In this document: positions 44,879-53,475 of the stretch, piece by piece
Position numbering within the stretch: position 1 is the stretch's first letter
Layout: each line of letters opens with the position of its first letter
Assembly (NCBI GenBank): GCA_046047615.1
Contig: JBJOHO010000040.1
Location: 51,518 to 115,517, forward strand
From: ZC4RG30 sp046047615
GTDB taxonomy: Bacteria; Pseudomonadota; Gammaproteobacteria; Steroidobacterales; Steroidobacteraceae
Length of the DNA: 64,000 bases
Reading direction: 5' to 3'
Notes under the pieces: model-generated
What the model saw: only the letters and a program-made list of their open reading frames with translations
The model's database searches: none
What the model was told of the DNA's origin: nothing
Program-made: the position numbers and the translations under genes

Positions 44879-46474
44879 TCAGGCGAACACGAAGCCGCGA
44901 TACCCTTCGGCGGCCACTTGGTCGCAGTGCTGGCGGAACGGTCCCACGCCTCCGATGTAGGGCAGGAACGCGCGCGCCTTGCCGGGAACGTTGCTGCCCA
45001 TGTACCAGGAGGCGGTCTGCGGGTAGAGCGTGTGCTGCGCGATCTCGTTGACGTGCTGCATCCAGGCCTGCTCGGCCGGGGGTTGCACGTCAATGACCTG
45101 CGCTCCCTTGCTGCGGGCCGCGGCCAGCAGGCCATCGATGAACTGCACGTGCTGCTCGATGGAGATCACCATGTTGCTGAGCACCGAAGGACTGCCCGGT
45201 CCGGTGATGGTGAACAGGTTCGGGAAGCCGGAGGCCATCACACCGAGGTACATGTGCGGCCCTTCGGCCCAGCTGTCGGCCAAGCGCTGGCCGCCCCGGC
45301 CACGGATGTCGATGCGCGCCAGCGCGCCGGTCACGGCGTCGAAACCAGTGGCAAACACCAACGCATCAAGCGGCACCTCCCGCTCGCCCACGCGCACGCC
45401 GTCGGCAGTGATCTCCTGCAAGGGCTCGGCCCGCAGGTCGATGAGGTCGACGTTCGCGCGGTTGTAGGTGGCGTAGTAGCCCGTGTCGACGCACATGCGG
45501 CGCGTGCCCACCGCATAGCGTGGCGACAGACGGTCCGCCACCAGCGGATCGTTGACGGCCTCGCGGATGCGGTCGCGCACGAACTGCGCCAGCGTCTCGT
45601 TGGCTTGCGCATCGACCACGATATCAGCGTAGGTGAACAGCACGCCGAAGCCGCCTTGGTCCCAGCGTTGCCGGTAGGCAACCTCGCGTTCCGCCGGCGT
45701 GGCCTGCAACGCAGAGACGGGCGGCGGATCACCAAAGCCGCAGGACGTGAAGGAACTGCGCCAGGCCTGTCGCAGCGCCGGGTACTGCGCCTTGACGGCC
45801 GCCTGCACATCGCCGGCGAGCGGCCGGTTGTGGGCCGGAGCGCTGTAACTGGGCGTGCGCTGGAACACCGTGAGCCGGGCCGCCTGCTGCGCGAGCAGCG
45901 GGATGCACTGCAGGCCCGAAGAGCCGGTACCGATGACGCCGACGCGCAGGCCCGTGAAGTCCACCGTCTCATGCGGCCACTGACTGGTCTGGTACCAACG
46001 GCCTTTGAAGCGGTCGAGCCCCGGGAAATCCGGCGGTCGCCCGGCAGACAGACAGCCGGTGGCCATGACCACCCACCGTGCGGACCAACGCTCGCCGGCT
46101 GCGGTGGTAACCGTCCAGCGTTGCGCCGCCTCGTCCCAGTGGGCGGCGGCAATGCGCGTACCGAAGCGGAAATGCCGGCGCAGGTCGAAGCGCTGCGCCA
46201 CGTGCTGCAGGTAGCGCAGGATTTCCGGCTGTGTGGCAAAACGCTCGGTCCATTGCCAGTCCTGCTCGAGTTCCGCTGAGAACGAGTAGGAATATTCGAG
46301 GCTTTCGACATCACAGCGGGCGCCCGGGTAGCGGTTCCAGTACCAGGTGCCGCCAACGTCGTGGCCGGCCTCGAAGCCCTGCACGGCGAGACCCTGCGCG
46401 CGCAGCGCATAAGCGGCATACAGGCCGGCGAAGCCGGCGCCCACCACCACTGCATCGGTTTCGTGCGCGTCCAT
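44879..46474 (-). CDS. Baeyer-Villiger-type flavin monooxygenase
   Basis: The 531-residue FAD/NADPH enzyme has two Rossmann motifs: GAGFAG (12-17) for FAD and GTGSSG (182-187) for NADPH. Overall it aligns with type I Baeyer-Villiger monooxygenases, which insert oxygen next to ketones. The usual fingerprint FxGxxxHxxxWP appears as FKGRWYQTSQWP (156-167), with Gln162 replacing His. The C-terminal region (FPNLFTITGPGSPSVLSNM) is typical of cyclohexanone/phenylacetone monooxygenase-like proteins. The substrate is unknown. It lies 12 nt downstream of purL, possibly cotranscribed. Confidence 0.87.
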   Translation of the reverse strand: MDAHETDAVVVGAGFAGLYAAYALRAQGLAVQGFEAGHDVGGTWYWNRYPGARCDVESLEYSYSFSAELEQDWQWTERFATQPEILRYLQHVAQRFDLRRHFRFGTRIAAAHWDEAAQRWTVTTAAGERWSARWVVMATGCLSAGRPPDFPGLDRFKGRWYQTSQWPHETVDFTGLRVGVIGTGSSGLQCIPLLAQQAARLTVFQRTPSYSAPAHNRPLAGDVQAAVKAQYPALRQAWRSSFTSCGFGDPPPVSALQATPAEREVAYRQRWDQGGFGVLFTYADIVVDAQANETLAQFVRDRIREAVNDPLVADRLSPRYAVGTRRMCVDTGYYATYNRANVDLIDLRAEPLQEITADGVRVGEREVPLDALVFATGFDAVTGALARIDIRGRGGQRLADSWAEGPHMYLGVMASGFPNLFTITGPGSPSVLSNMVISIEQHVQFIDGLLAAARSKGAQVIDVQPPAEQAWMQHVNEIAQHTLYPQTASWYMGSNVPGKARAFLPYIGGVGPFRQHCDQVAAEGYRGFVFA

Positions 46475-46486
46475 GCGACCTCCGTG

Positions 46487-49400
46487 TCAGCCCACCCACA
46501 CCCGTGCGTTGCGGAACAGGCGCATCCAGCCCGTGTAGTCCCCCTGCGTCGCCGGGTACCAGGACGCCTGCGCCACGCGCCAGATGCGTTCGGGATGCGG
46601 CATGGTGGCCAGCACGCGGCCATCACGGCTGCTCACCGCAGCGATGCCGGCGGGCGAGCCGTTCGGGTTCGCGGGATAGGTCGTGGCCACGGCACCATGG
46701 TGGTCGACGTAGCGGAAACCGACCTGGCGCGCCGCCAGCAGCGCCGCCTGCGCCGCGTCATCGGTGAAATGCGCCCGCCCTTCGCCGTGCGAGACCACCA
46801 CCGGCAGCCGCGAGCCGGCCATGCCGGCCAGGAACAGCGAGTTGGAGTCGAGGATCTCGACCGATGAAAGCCGCGCCTCGAACTGCTCGCCGCGGTTGCG
46901 CAGGAAACGCGGCCAGTGCGTGGTGCCCGGGATCAGCGGCTGCAGCACGGCCAGCATCTGGCAGCCGTTGCACACGCCGAGCGTGAAGGTCCCGTTGCGG
47001 GTGAAGAAGGCTTCGAACTCGTCACGCGCCCGCGCGTTGAACAGGATGGACTTCGCCCAGCCCTCGCCGGCCCCCAGCACGTCACCGTAAGAGAACCCGC
47101 CGCAGGCCACCAGCCCGCGGAAGTCCGCCAGCAATGTGGCACCGGAGAGGATGTCGCTCATGTGCACGTCGTGCGGCTCGAAGCCGGCACGGTCGAGCAC
47201 GGCCGCCATCTCGACCTGGCTGTTCACGCCCTGCTCGCGCAGCACCGCCACGCGCGGCCGTGCACCCACGTTGACGTAGGGCGCGGTGATGTCCTGCTGG
47301 GCATCGAAGCCCAGCTGCAGCGACTGGCCCGGATCAGCCTCGTCGAGCATCGCCGCGAACTCTTCATCGGCACTGCCGGGTTCATCGCGCAGGCGGCGCA
47401 TCTGGTAGGACACGTTGCTCCAGGCCTGGCGCAGCTCGCGCCAGGCCGCGCGGTAATGCAGGCTGCCGCAGCGGATGTCGACCTGCATCGCAGCGACCGG
47501 CCGGCCGATGTCGGTGACGGCGCCGGCCAGGCCGAAGCCCTCGAACAGCGCCACGACCCGCGCGGCCGCAGCCGCCGGCACCTGCAGCACTGCGCCCAGC
47601 TCCTCGGCAAACAGCTGCGGCAACGCGCTGTCGGCGTTGCCGGGCAGCTGCACCTCGAGGCCACAGTGGCCCGCAAAGGCCATCTCGGCGAGCGTGGCGA
47701 GCAGGCCGCCATCAGCACGGTCGTGGTAGGCCAGCACCAGACCCGCCGCACGCGCCTCGCGCAGGGCTGCCGCAAAGGCGAGCAGCCGCGCCGGGTCGTC
47801 GAGGTCCGGTGGGGCATCGCCCAGCTGCGAACAGACCTGCGCCAGGATCGAGCCGCCGAGGCGGTCGCGGCCACCGCCAAGGTCGACGCGCAGCAGGCGC
47901 GTGTCGCCCGCATCGAGCCGCAGCTGTGGGGTCAGCGTGCGGCGCACGTCCGCCAGCGGCGCGAAGGCGGAGATGATCAGCGACACGGGTGCGACCACGG
48001 CGCGCTCGCCACCCTCGTCGCGCCAGCGCGTCTTCATCGACAGCGAGTCCTTGCCGACCGGGATCGCGATGCCCAACTGCGGGCACAACTCCTCGCCGAC
48101 CGCGCGCACCGCGGCATAGAGGGCCGCGTCCTCGCCGGGCTCGCCGCAGGCCGCCATCCAGTTGGCCGACAGGCGGATGTCGCGCAGCGATGCGACGTCT
48201 GCGGCAAGCAGGTTGGTGACCGCCTCGCCCACCGCCATGCGCGCCGAGGCGGCGGCATCCAGCAGCGCCAGCGGCGTGCGCTCGCCCATGGCCATCGCCT
48301 CACCCGCGTGGCCGGCATGGTCGGCCAGCGTGACGGCCACGTCCGCCACCGGCACCTGCCACGGCCCCACGAACTGGTCGCGGCTGACCAGGCCGCCCAC
48401 CGTGCGGTCGCCGATGCTGATGAGGAAGGTCTTGTCGGCCACCGCAGGGTGCGCAAGCACGCGCAGCGCGGCCTCGGCCAGCGTCACGCCGTCGAGGTCC
48501 AGCGCGCGCCGCACGGGTGCGACGCTGCGCACGTCGCGCTGCATGCGCGGCGGCTTGCCCAGCAGCACGTCGATCGGCAGGTCCACCGGATGGTTGCCGA
48601 ACTGCGGGTCGCTGACACGCAGCAGGCCATCGCCGGTGAGCTCGCCCACCACCGCATGGAGGCAGCGCTCGCGCTTCGCAATGGCCTCGAAACGCGCGAG
48701 ACCGTCGCGCGCCAGCACCAGCACGTAGCGCTCCTGGGCCTCGTTGCACCAGATCTCCATCGGCGACAGGCCCGGCTCCTCGCTGGGCACCTGGCGCAGG
48801 TCGATGCGCGCGCCGCGGTTGCTGTGCGCCACCGCCTCGGGAATGGCATTGGACAGGCCGCCGGCGCCCACGTCGTGGATCAGGTGGATGGGATTGGCAT
48901 CGCCCAGTGCCCAGCAGCGGTCGATGACCTCCTGGCAGCGACGCTGCATCTCGGGGTTGCCACGCTGCACGGAGGCGAAGTCGAGGTCGGCGCTGGAGGC
49001 GCCGCTGTCCATCGACGACGCGGCCCCGCCGCCCAGGCCGATGAGCATCGCCGGCCCCCCCAGCACCACCACCAGGCCACCCACCGGGCACTCGTCCTTC
49101 TCGACATGCGGGCGGCGCACGTTGCCCAGGCCCCCGGCGATCATGATCGGCTTGTGGTAGCCGCGCACCCGGCGTGCGGCCTCGTCTTCCGCATGCTCGA
49201 AGGTGCGGAAATAGCCGTTGATGCAGGGCCGGCCGAACTCGTTGTTGAAGGCGGCTGCGCCCAGCGGGCCGTCGAGCATGATCTCAAGCGCGCTGACGAT
49301 GCGCCCCGGCTTGCCGGGGTCCCGCGATTCCCACGCTTGCTCGTGGCCGGGGATGCGCAGGTTCGAGACGCTGAAGCCGACCAGGCCCGCCTTGGGCTTG

Positions 49401-50371
49401 GCCCCACGGCCGGTGGCACCCTCGTCGCGGATCTCGCCCCCGGAACCCGTGGCCGCGCCCGGGAACGGCGAGATGGCCGTCGGGTGGTTGTGCGTCTCCA
49501 CCTTCATCAGGATATCCACGGGCTCGGTGACCGCGCCGTACACGCCGGTGACCGGGTCCGGGAAATAGCGCGTGGCCACACTGCCTTCGATCACCGCGGC
49601 GTTGTCGCGGTAGGCGGAGAGCACGCCCTCCGGCGCCTGCGCATGGGTGTTGCGGATCATCGCGAACAGCGACTTGGCCTGCGGCTGCCCGTCGATGACG
49701 AAGCTGGCGTTGAAGATCTTGTGGCGGCAGTGCTCCGAATTGGCCTGCGCGAACATCATCAGCTCGACATCGGTCGGGTCGCGTTGCAGGCGGGCGAAGG
49801 CTTCGGCCAGGTAGGCGATCTCGTCATCGCTGAGCGCAAGGCCCAGGTCACGGTTGGCGGCCGCCAGCGCTGCCCCATCGCGCGGCACGGTGCGCAGCGG
49901 CCGCGGGGCCTCGCGCAGGAACAGCCGCGCGGCCTGCTCCACCTGCAGCAACAGCGATTCAGTCATGCGGTCGTGCAGGAGCGCGCCCACGCGGCGCAGC
50001 TGCGCCTCGTCCAGCGGCGTGGCGGCCTGCACGCGGAACTCGATGCCGCGCTCGATGCGGCGCACCGCGGCCAGACCGCAGACATGGGCGATGTCGGTGG
50101 CCTTGCTGGCCCACTGCGAGATGGTGCCCAGGCGCGGCACGACCAGCAGCAACTGGCCGGGCAGTGGCGCCTCGTCCGGTGGCACAGCCCCCTGTGCCAG
50201 CAGTGACTGCAGCCGCGCAAGGGCGGCCGCGTCAAGGGCGCCGTCGACATCGGCCAGGTGCAGGTAGCGCGCCTGGAGGGCCGTGACCGCCGGCACCAGG
50301 GCCTGAAGCCGGGACGTGAGCCTCGCAAGGCGGAAGGGCGTGGCAGCCGGTCCACCGGTGATCTGCAGCAT
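46487..50371 (-). CDS. purL: phosphoribosylformylglycinamidine synthase (single-chain PurL)
   Basis: The 1294-residue enzyme catalyses the fourth step of purine synthesis, FGAR to FGAM, with ATP and glutamine. It is the large single-chain type of gammaproteobacteria (about 1295 in E. coli). The N-terminal PurS-like part is followed by tandem PurM-like domains (VETHNHPTAISPFPGAATGSGGEIRDEG region) and a C-terminal glutaminase with GGFSYGDVLGAG and the catalytic Cys in GVCNGCQML. A DUF1820 gene lies 11 nt upstream in the same direction. Confidence 0.97.
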   Translation of the reverse strand: MLQITGGPAATPFRLARLTSRLQALVPAVTALQARYLHLADVDGALDAAALARLQSLLAQGAVPPDEAPLPGQLLLVVPRLGTISQWASKATDIAHVCGLAAVRRIERGIEFRVQAATPLDEAQLRRVGALLHDRMTESLLLQVEQAARLFLREAPRPLRTVPRDGAALAAANRDLGLALSDDEIAYLAEAFARLQRDPTDVELMMFAQANSEHCRHKIFNASFVIDGQPQAKSLFAMIRNTHAQAPEGVLSAYRDNAAVIEGSVATRYFPDPVTGVYGAVTEPVDILMKVETHNHPTAISPFPGAATGSGGEIRDEGATGRGAKPKAGLVGFSVSNLRIPGHEQAWESRDPGKPGRIVSALEIMLDGPLGAAAFNNEFGRPCINGYFRTFEHAEDEAARRVRGYHKPIMIAGGLGNVRRPHVEKDECPVGGLVVVLGGPAMLIGLGGGAASSMDSGASSADLDFASVQRGNPEMQRRCQEVIDRCWALGDANPIHLIHDVGAGGLSNAIPEAVAHSNRGARIDLRQVPSEEPGLSPMEIWCNEAQERYVLVLARDGLARFEAIAKRERCLHAVVGELTGDGLLRVSDPQFGNHPVDLPIDVLLGKPPRMQRDVRSVAPVRRALDLDGVTLAEAALRVLAHPAVADKTFLISIGDRTVGGLVSRDQFVGPWQVPVADVAVTLADHAGHAGEAMAMGERTPLALLDAAASARMAVGEAVTNLLAADVASLRDIRLSANWMAACGEPGEDAALYAAVRAVGEELCPQLGIAIPVGKDSLSMKTRWRDEGGERAVVAPVSLIISAFAPLADVRRTLTPQLRLDAGDTRLLRVDLGGGRDRLGGSILAQVCSQLGDAPPDLDDPARLLAFAAALREARAAGLVLAYHDRADGGLLATLAEMAFAGHCGLEVQLPGNADSALPQLFAEELGAVLQVPAAAAARVVALFEGFGLAGAVTDIGRPVAAMQVDIRCGSLHYRAAWRELRQAWSNVSYQMRRLRDEPGSADEEFAAMLDEADPGQSLQLGFDAQQDITAPYVNVGARPRVAVLREQGVNSQVEMAAVLDRAGFEPHDVHMSDILSGATLLADFRGLVACGGFSYGDVLGAGEGWAKSILFNARARDEFEAFFTRNGTFTLGVCNGCQMLAVLQPLIPGTTHWPRFLRNRGEQFEARLSSVEILDSNSLFLAGMAGSRLPVVVSHGEGRAHFTDDAAQAALLAARQVGFRYVDHHGAVATTYPANPNGSPAGIAAVSSRDGRVLATMPHPERIWRVAQASWYPATQGDYTGWMRLFRNARVWVG

Positions 50372-50382
50372 GGGAGCCTTTG

Positions 50383-50724
50383 TCAGGGGTTGCGGCCCGG
50401 CTCGCCCTTGGGCGGCGGGAACAGCGGCGACGGGAACGGGGTGACGTTGCCGTCGTAGGGGGTGATCTTGCTGGCGCCGCGCTCGCTCACCTCGTCGATG
50501 CGCAACACCGAATGCATGGGCAGGAAGCTGCGCTTGACGCCCTCGAACTCGGTGCGCAGGCGCTCTTCGGAGGGGTCGACGACCAGGCCGCCGCGTTCGC
50601 CAAAGACCAGCTCCTCGACCTCCACGAAGCCGAACAGGCCGCCATGGCTGACCTTGCGGGCGTACACCTCGTAAACCTTGCCCTGGTTCACGAACATGAC
50701 CTTGAAGATGTGCTTCGATGGCAT
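50383..50724 (-). CDS. DUF1820 family protein
   Basis: The 113-residue protein matches the DUF1820 family of gammaproteobacteria: HIFKVMFVNQGKVYEVYARKV, then GFVEVEELVFGER, VDPSEERLRTEFEGVKRSFLPMHSVLRIDEV, and a Pro-rich tail (FPSPLFPPPKG). Function is unknown. It lies 11 nt upstream of purL. Its start codon is only 20 nt from that of the divergent FHA gene, and a consensus -10 box lies just upstream, so the transcript may have almost no leader. Confidence 0.9.
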   Translation of the reverse strand: MPSKHIFKVMFVNQGKVYEVYARKVSHGGLFGFVEVEELVFGERGGLVVDPSEERLRTEFEGVKRSFLPMHSVLRIDEVSERGASKITPYDGNVTPFPSPLFPPPKGEPGRNP

Positions 50725-50733
50725 TTCGCGCCG

Positions 50734-50739
50734 ATTATA
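50734..50739 (-). promoter_or_regulatory. -10 box TATAAT upstream of DUF1820-purL
   Basis: A perfect TATAAT on the minus strand lies 9 nt before the DUF1820 ATG. Transcription from it would start about 3 nt before the ATG, predicting a nearly leaderless message. No good -35 hexamer is seen 16-18 nt upstream, and the box lies inside the short divergent gap with the FHA gene. Confidence 0.45.
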
Positions 50740-50744
50740 GCCGC

Positions 50745-51926
50745 ATGAACCTGCGCCTCGAGATCATCAGCCAGCAGCGGGAGCGCCCTGGGGTCAGGCC
50801 GGTGGCCGACTTCGGCCCCAAGGGCGGGCGGATCGGCCGGGCCATGGACAATGACTGGCCGCTGCCGGACCCGCGCCGCCACCTCTCCGCCTACCATGCC
50901 CGGGTGCTGCACCGCGCCGGCGAGTGGTGGGTCGAGGACCTGAGCAGCAATGGGCTGTTCTTCGGCCGTGAGCGCGAGCCGATCGGCCAGGGGGGCGAGC
51001 GCCGCCTGCAGGACGGGGACACGCTGCGACTCGGCGACTATGTGCTGCGCACCGTCCTGCGCAAGACCGCAGCCGAGGCGCAACGTCAGCCCGCGGCGGC
51101 AAAAAAGAAAGCTGCCGCGGGGAAGCCCTTCGGCGTGCCGGACATCACCGAGGAGGGTCCGCTGCTGGACCTCGACCGGATGATCCGCGAGGGGACGCGC
51201 GCGCGCAGCCCGGACGTCACGCAGGAGGCCCTCTGGCCCAGCTTGCAGATCGATGAACTCTTCAGGGCGGAGGCAGCGCGGGTGGCGGGCATCTGCCCGC
51301 GGCCGACACCGCAGGCCAGCCTCGAACTGGCACAGGCCGGCGCAACGGGCGCGCATGGCGGACCGACGCCACCGAAGGCGGCTGGCAATGCCCTCGCCGC
51401 GTTCTGCCGCGGGGCCGGCATCGACCCGAACCTGCTGCCGGGCGAAGAAGCCGACAGGATGCTGACCCTGGCAGGCCGCCTGCTGCGCGAGGCCATCCTG
51501 GGCATCCAGGACCTGGAACGCGCGCAGGGCGAGTTCCGCCGCCGGCATGACCTGGAACACCCGGAAGCCGGCGCCAGGCAGCCCGCCCTCGCCTCCCGCC
51601 CCGCGGCCGAGGTGATGATCCGCTTCCTGCAGAGCCAGCAAGGCCTGGACCCGGACCCTGTGCTGATCCTGCGCCGCATGTTCGGCGACGCCACGCGCCA
51701 GGACCTGAAACTGGGCCCCGCCCTGCAGCAGGCGCTGCAGGTGTTCATGCTGTACATCGCTCCCGGCGGCATCGAGCTGCGCACCCGCGGGCGCAGCGAG
51801 GCCGAGCGTTGGGCGCTGCACTGCGAGCTCTACCGTACGCTCGTGCAGGCGCCGGATGGCCAGCTGCCAGCCATGTTCCTCGAGGCGCTGGGCCAGGCCT
51901 GGCGGGGCAGCGGCGCGGACCGCTAG
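50745..51926 (+). CDS. tagH: FHA domain protein, TagH-like (type VI secretion-associated family)
   Basis: The 393-residue protein has an N-terminal FHA phosphothreonine-binding domain (about 1-100: GGRIGRAMDNDWPLPDPRRHLSAYHARV, then DLSSNGLFF). The C-terminal domain matches the TagH/ImpI C-terminal type (NALAAFCRGAGIDPNLL; LLREAILGIQDLERAQGEFRR). In type VI secretion systems such proteins connect Ser/Thr phosphorylation to assembly. No other T6SS gene is in the window, so it is an orphan here or belongs to a system elsewhere. The start at MNLRLEII (50745) begins directly with the FHA domain. It ends 4 nt into the convergent ABC ATPase gene (51923-51926). Confidence 0.85.
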   Translation: MNLRLEIISQQRERPGVRPVADFGPKGGRIGRAMDNDWPLPDPRRHLSAYHARVLHRAGEWWVEDLSSNGLFFGREREPIGQGGERRLQDGDTLRLGDYVLRTVLRKTAAEAQRQPAAAKKKAAAGKPFGVPDITEEGPLLDLDRMIREGTRARSPDVTQEALWPSLQIDELFRAEAARVAGICPRPTPQASLELAQAGATGAHGGPTPPKAAGNALAAFCRGAGIDPNLLPGEEADRMLTLAGRLLREAILGIQDLERAQGEFRRRHDLEHPEAGARQPALASRPAAEVMIRFLQSQQGLDPDPVLILRRMFGDATRQDLKLGPALQQALQVFMLYIAPGGIELRTRGRSEAERWALHCELYRTLVQAPDGQLPAMFLEALGQAWRGSGADR

Positions 51927-52660
51927 GCCCGCTGTGGTGGACGCCGCTGCAGCGGAATGTCGTAGGTGACGCTGGCGCCATAGGCCTCGGGGGCCTGCGG
52001 GTCGTGGCGGCGCTTGTCGAAGGTCATCAGGCGCGTGCCCAGCGAGAAACTCTCGCTCAGGTCATGCGAGATCATGAACACGATCATGTCCTTGGCCTGC
52101 CAGAGCTCGAGCACCAGCTTGTGCATGTCGGCCGTCAGGCCCGGATCCAGTGCCCCGAAGGGTTCGTCGAGCAGCAATATCTTGGGTTCGCAGATCACCG
52201 ACTGGGCAATCGACAGCCGCTGCTGCATGCCCCCGGACAACTGCGCCGGGTAGCGGTCACGCGCCTGTGCCAGACCGACGGTCTCAAGCAGTGCCAGCGC
52301 CTGGCGGCGAGCAGCGGCACGCCGTGCGCCGAACAGCCGGCCCAGCCACGGCGCACGGCGCATCTCCAGGCCCAGCATCAGGTTGTCCAGCGCCGTCAGG
52401 TGCGGGAACAGCGAATAGCGCTGGAACACGATGCCGCGATCCGGCCCCGGCTCGGCCCGGATGGGCTGCCCATCGACCAGGATGCGGCCGCGGGTGGGCT
52501 GTTCCACACCGAGCAGCATGCGCAGGAAGGTGGTCTTGCCGCAGCCCGACGGCCCCACGATGGTGACGAACTCGCGCGGGCCGACCTCGAAGCGCAGGTT
52601 TTCCAGCACCACCTGCGGCCCGAATTCCTTCCACACGCCTTGCACGCTGACCGTTGCCAT
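51923..52660 (-). CDS. ABC importer ATP-binding protein of the urea/guanidine carboxylase locus
   Basis: The 245-residue ATPase is of the nitrate/sulfonate/taurine (SsuB/TauB) type: Walker A GPSGCGKTT, Q-loop FQRYSLFPHLTA, signature LSGGMQQR, Walker B ILLLDEPFGALDP. The start is the ATG at 52660, overlapping the permease stop by 1 nt (TGATG). The last gene of a three-gene transporter unit diverging from the carboxylase operon, it most likely imports the nitrogen compound consumed there. Confidence 0.9.
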   Translation of the reverse strand: MATVSVQGVWKEFGPQVVLENLRFEVGPREFVTIVGPSGCGKTTFLRMLLGVEQPTRGRILVDGQPIRAEPGPDRGIVFQRYSLFPHLTALDNLMLGLEMRRAPWLGRLFGARRAAARRQALALLETVGLAQARDRYPAQLSGGMQQRLSIAQSVICEPKILLLDEPFGALDPGLTADMHKLVLELWQAKDMIVFMISHDLSESFSLGTRLMTFDKRRHDPQAPEAYGASVTYDIPLQRRPPQRA

Positions 52661-53472
52661 CAGGGGGTCTCCGCCCAGGGGAAGGCCTTGGCGCGCAACA
52701 GGCGCAGGCCGCGATCGGCCACCACGGCCAGCACGGTGATCCACAGCACATAGGGCAGGATCACATCCATGGCGAGGTATCGGCGCACCAGGAAAATGCG
52801 GTAACCCAAGCCTTCAGTCGATGCGATCGCCTCGGCGGCGATCAGGAACAGCCACGCCGCGCCAAGGCCCAGTCGCAGGGCATCGATAAGGCGCGGCAGT
52901 GTCTGCGGCAACACCACGCGCAACAGCAGCTGCCACGTGGAAGCCCCCAGCGTCTGCGCCTTCACCAACTGTTCGGTGGGAAGCTCGCCAATGCGCTGCG
53001 CCAGATCGCGCGTGATCACCGGCAGGATGCCGATGACGATCAGCGAGACCTTGGCCGTTTCATCCAGCCCCAGCACGATGAACAGGATGGGGAGGATGGC
53101 CAGCGGCGGCACCATCGAGATCGCCGCCACCAGCGGCATCAGCATGGCGCGCAGGCGTGGCACCACGCCTGCGGCCAAGGCCACCAGCAAGCCACCACAG
53201 GCGCTGACCAGCAAGGCCCAGCCCAGCCGCTTCAGGCTGGCCCAGGTGTCGGCCCAGAACAGGTACTGGCCACTGCGCAGGTCTTCTTCCAGCGCGTAGC
53301 TGTGCCAGGTCTGGGCCATCTGCCGTAGCGACGGCAGCAGCTTGTCGTCCGGGTTCTCTGCCAGGCGCCACTGCGAGGCCAGCACATAGGCCAGCAGCAG
53401 CAGCGCGAAGGGCAGCAGACCCAGCAGGACGCGCTCGCCGCGCCGCGGATGCTGGTTGACGAGGCGCGTCAC
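52660..53472 (-). CDS. ABC importer permease of the urea/guanidine carboxylase locus
   Basis: This 270-residue inner-membrane permease has about six helices and the EAA-loop region typical of binding-protein-dependent transporters (QLVKAQTLGASTWQLLLRVVLPQTLPRLIDALRLGLGAAW). It resembles SsuC/TauC/NrtB-type permeases. Its gene starts 3 nt after the stop of the binding-protein gene and ends in a 1-nt overlap with the ATPase gene. Substrate specificity is inferred only from the divergent carboxylase operon. Confidence 0.9.
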   Translation of the reverse strand: MTRLVNQHPRRGERVLLGLLPFALLLLAYVLASQWRLAENPDDKLLPSLRQMAQTWHSYALEEDLRSGQYLFWADTWASLKRLGWALLVSACGGLLVALAAGVVPRLRAMLMPLVAAISMVPPLAILPILFIVLGLDETAKVSLIVIGILPVITRDLAQRIGELPTEQLVKAQTLGASTWQLLLRVVLPQTLPRLIDALRLGLGAAWLFLIAAEAIASTEGLGYRIFLVRRYLAMDVILPYVLWITVLAVVADRGLRLLRAKAFPWAETP

Positions 53473-53475
53473 GGC

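Noticed and set aside
46916..50206. 1096-codon open frame antisense to purL
   Set aside because: Mirror of an unmistakable PurL; no recognisable domain in the antisense product.
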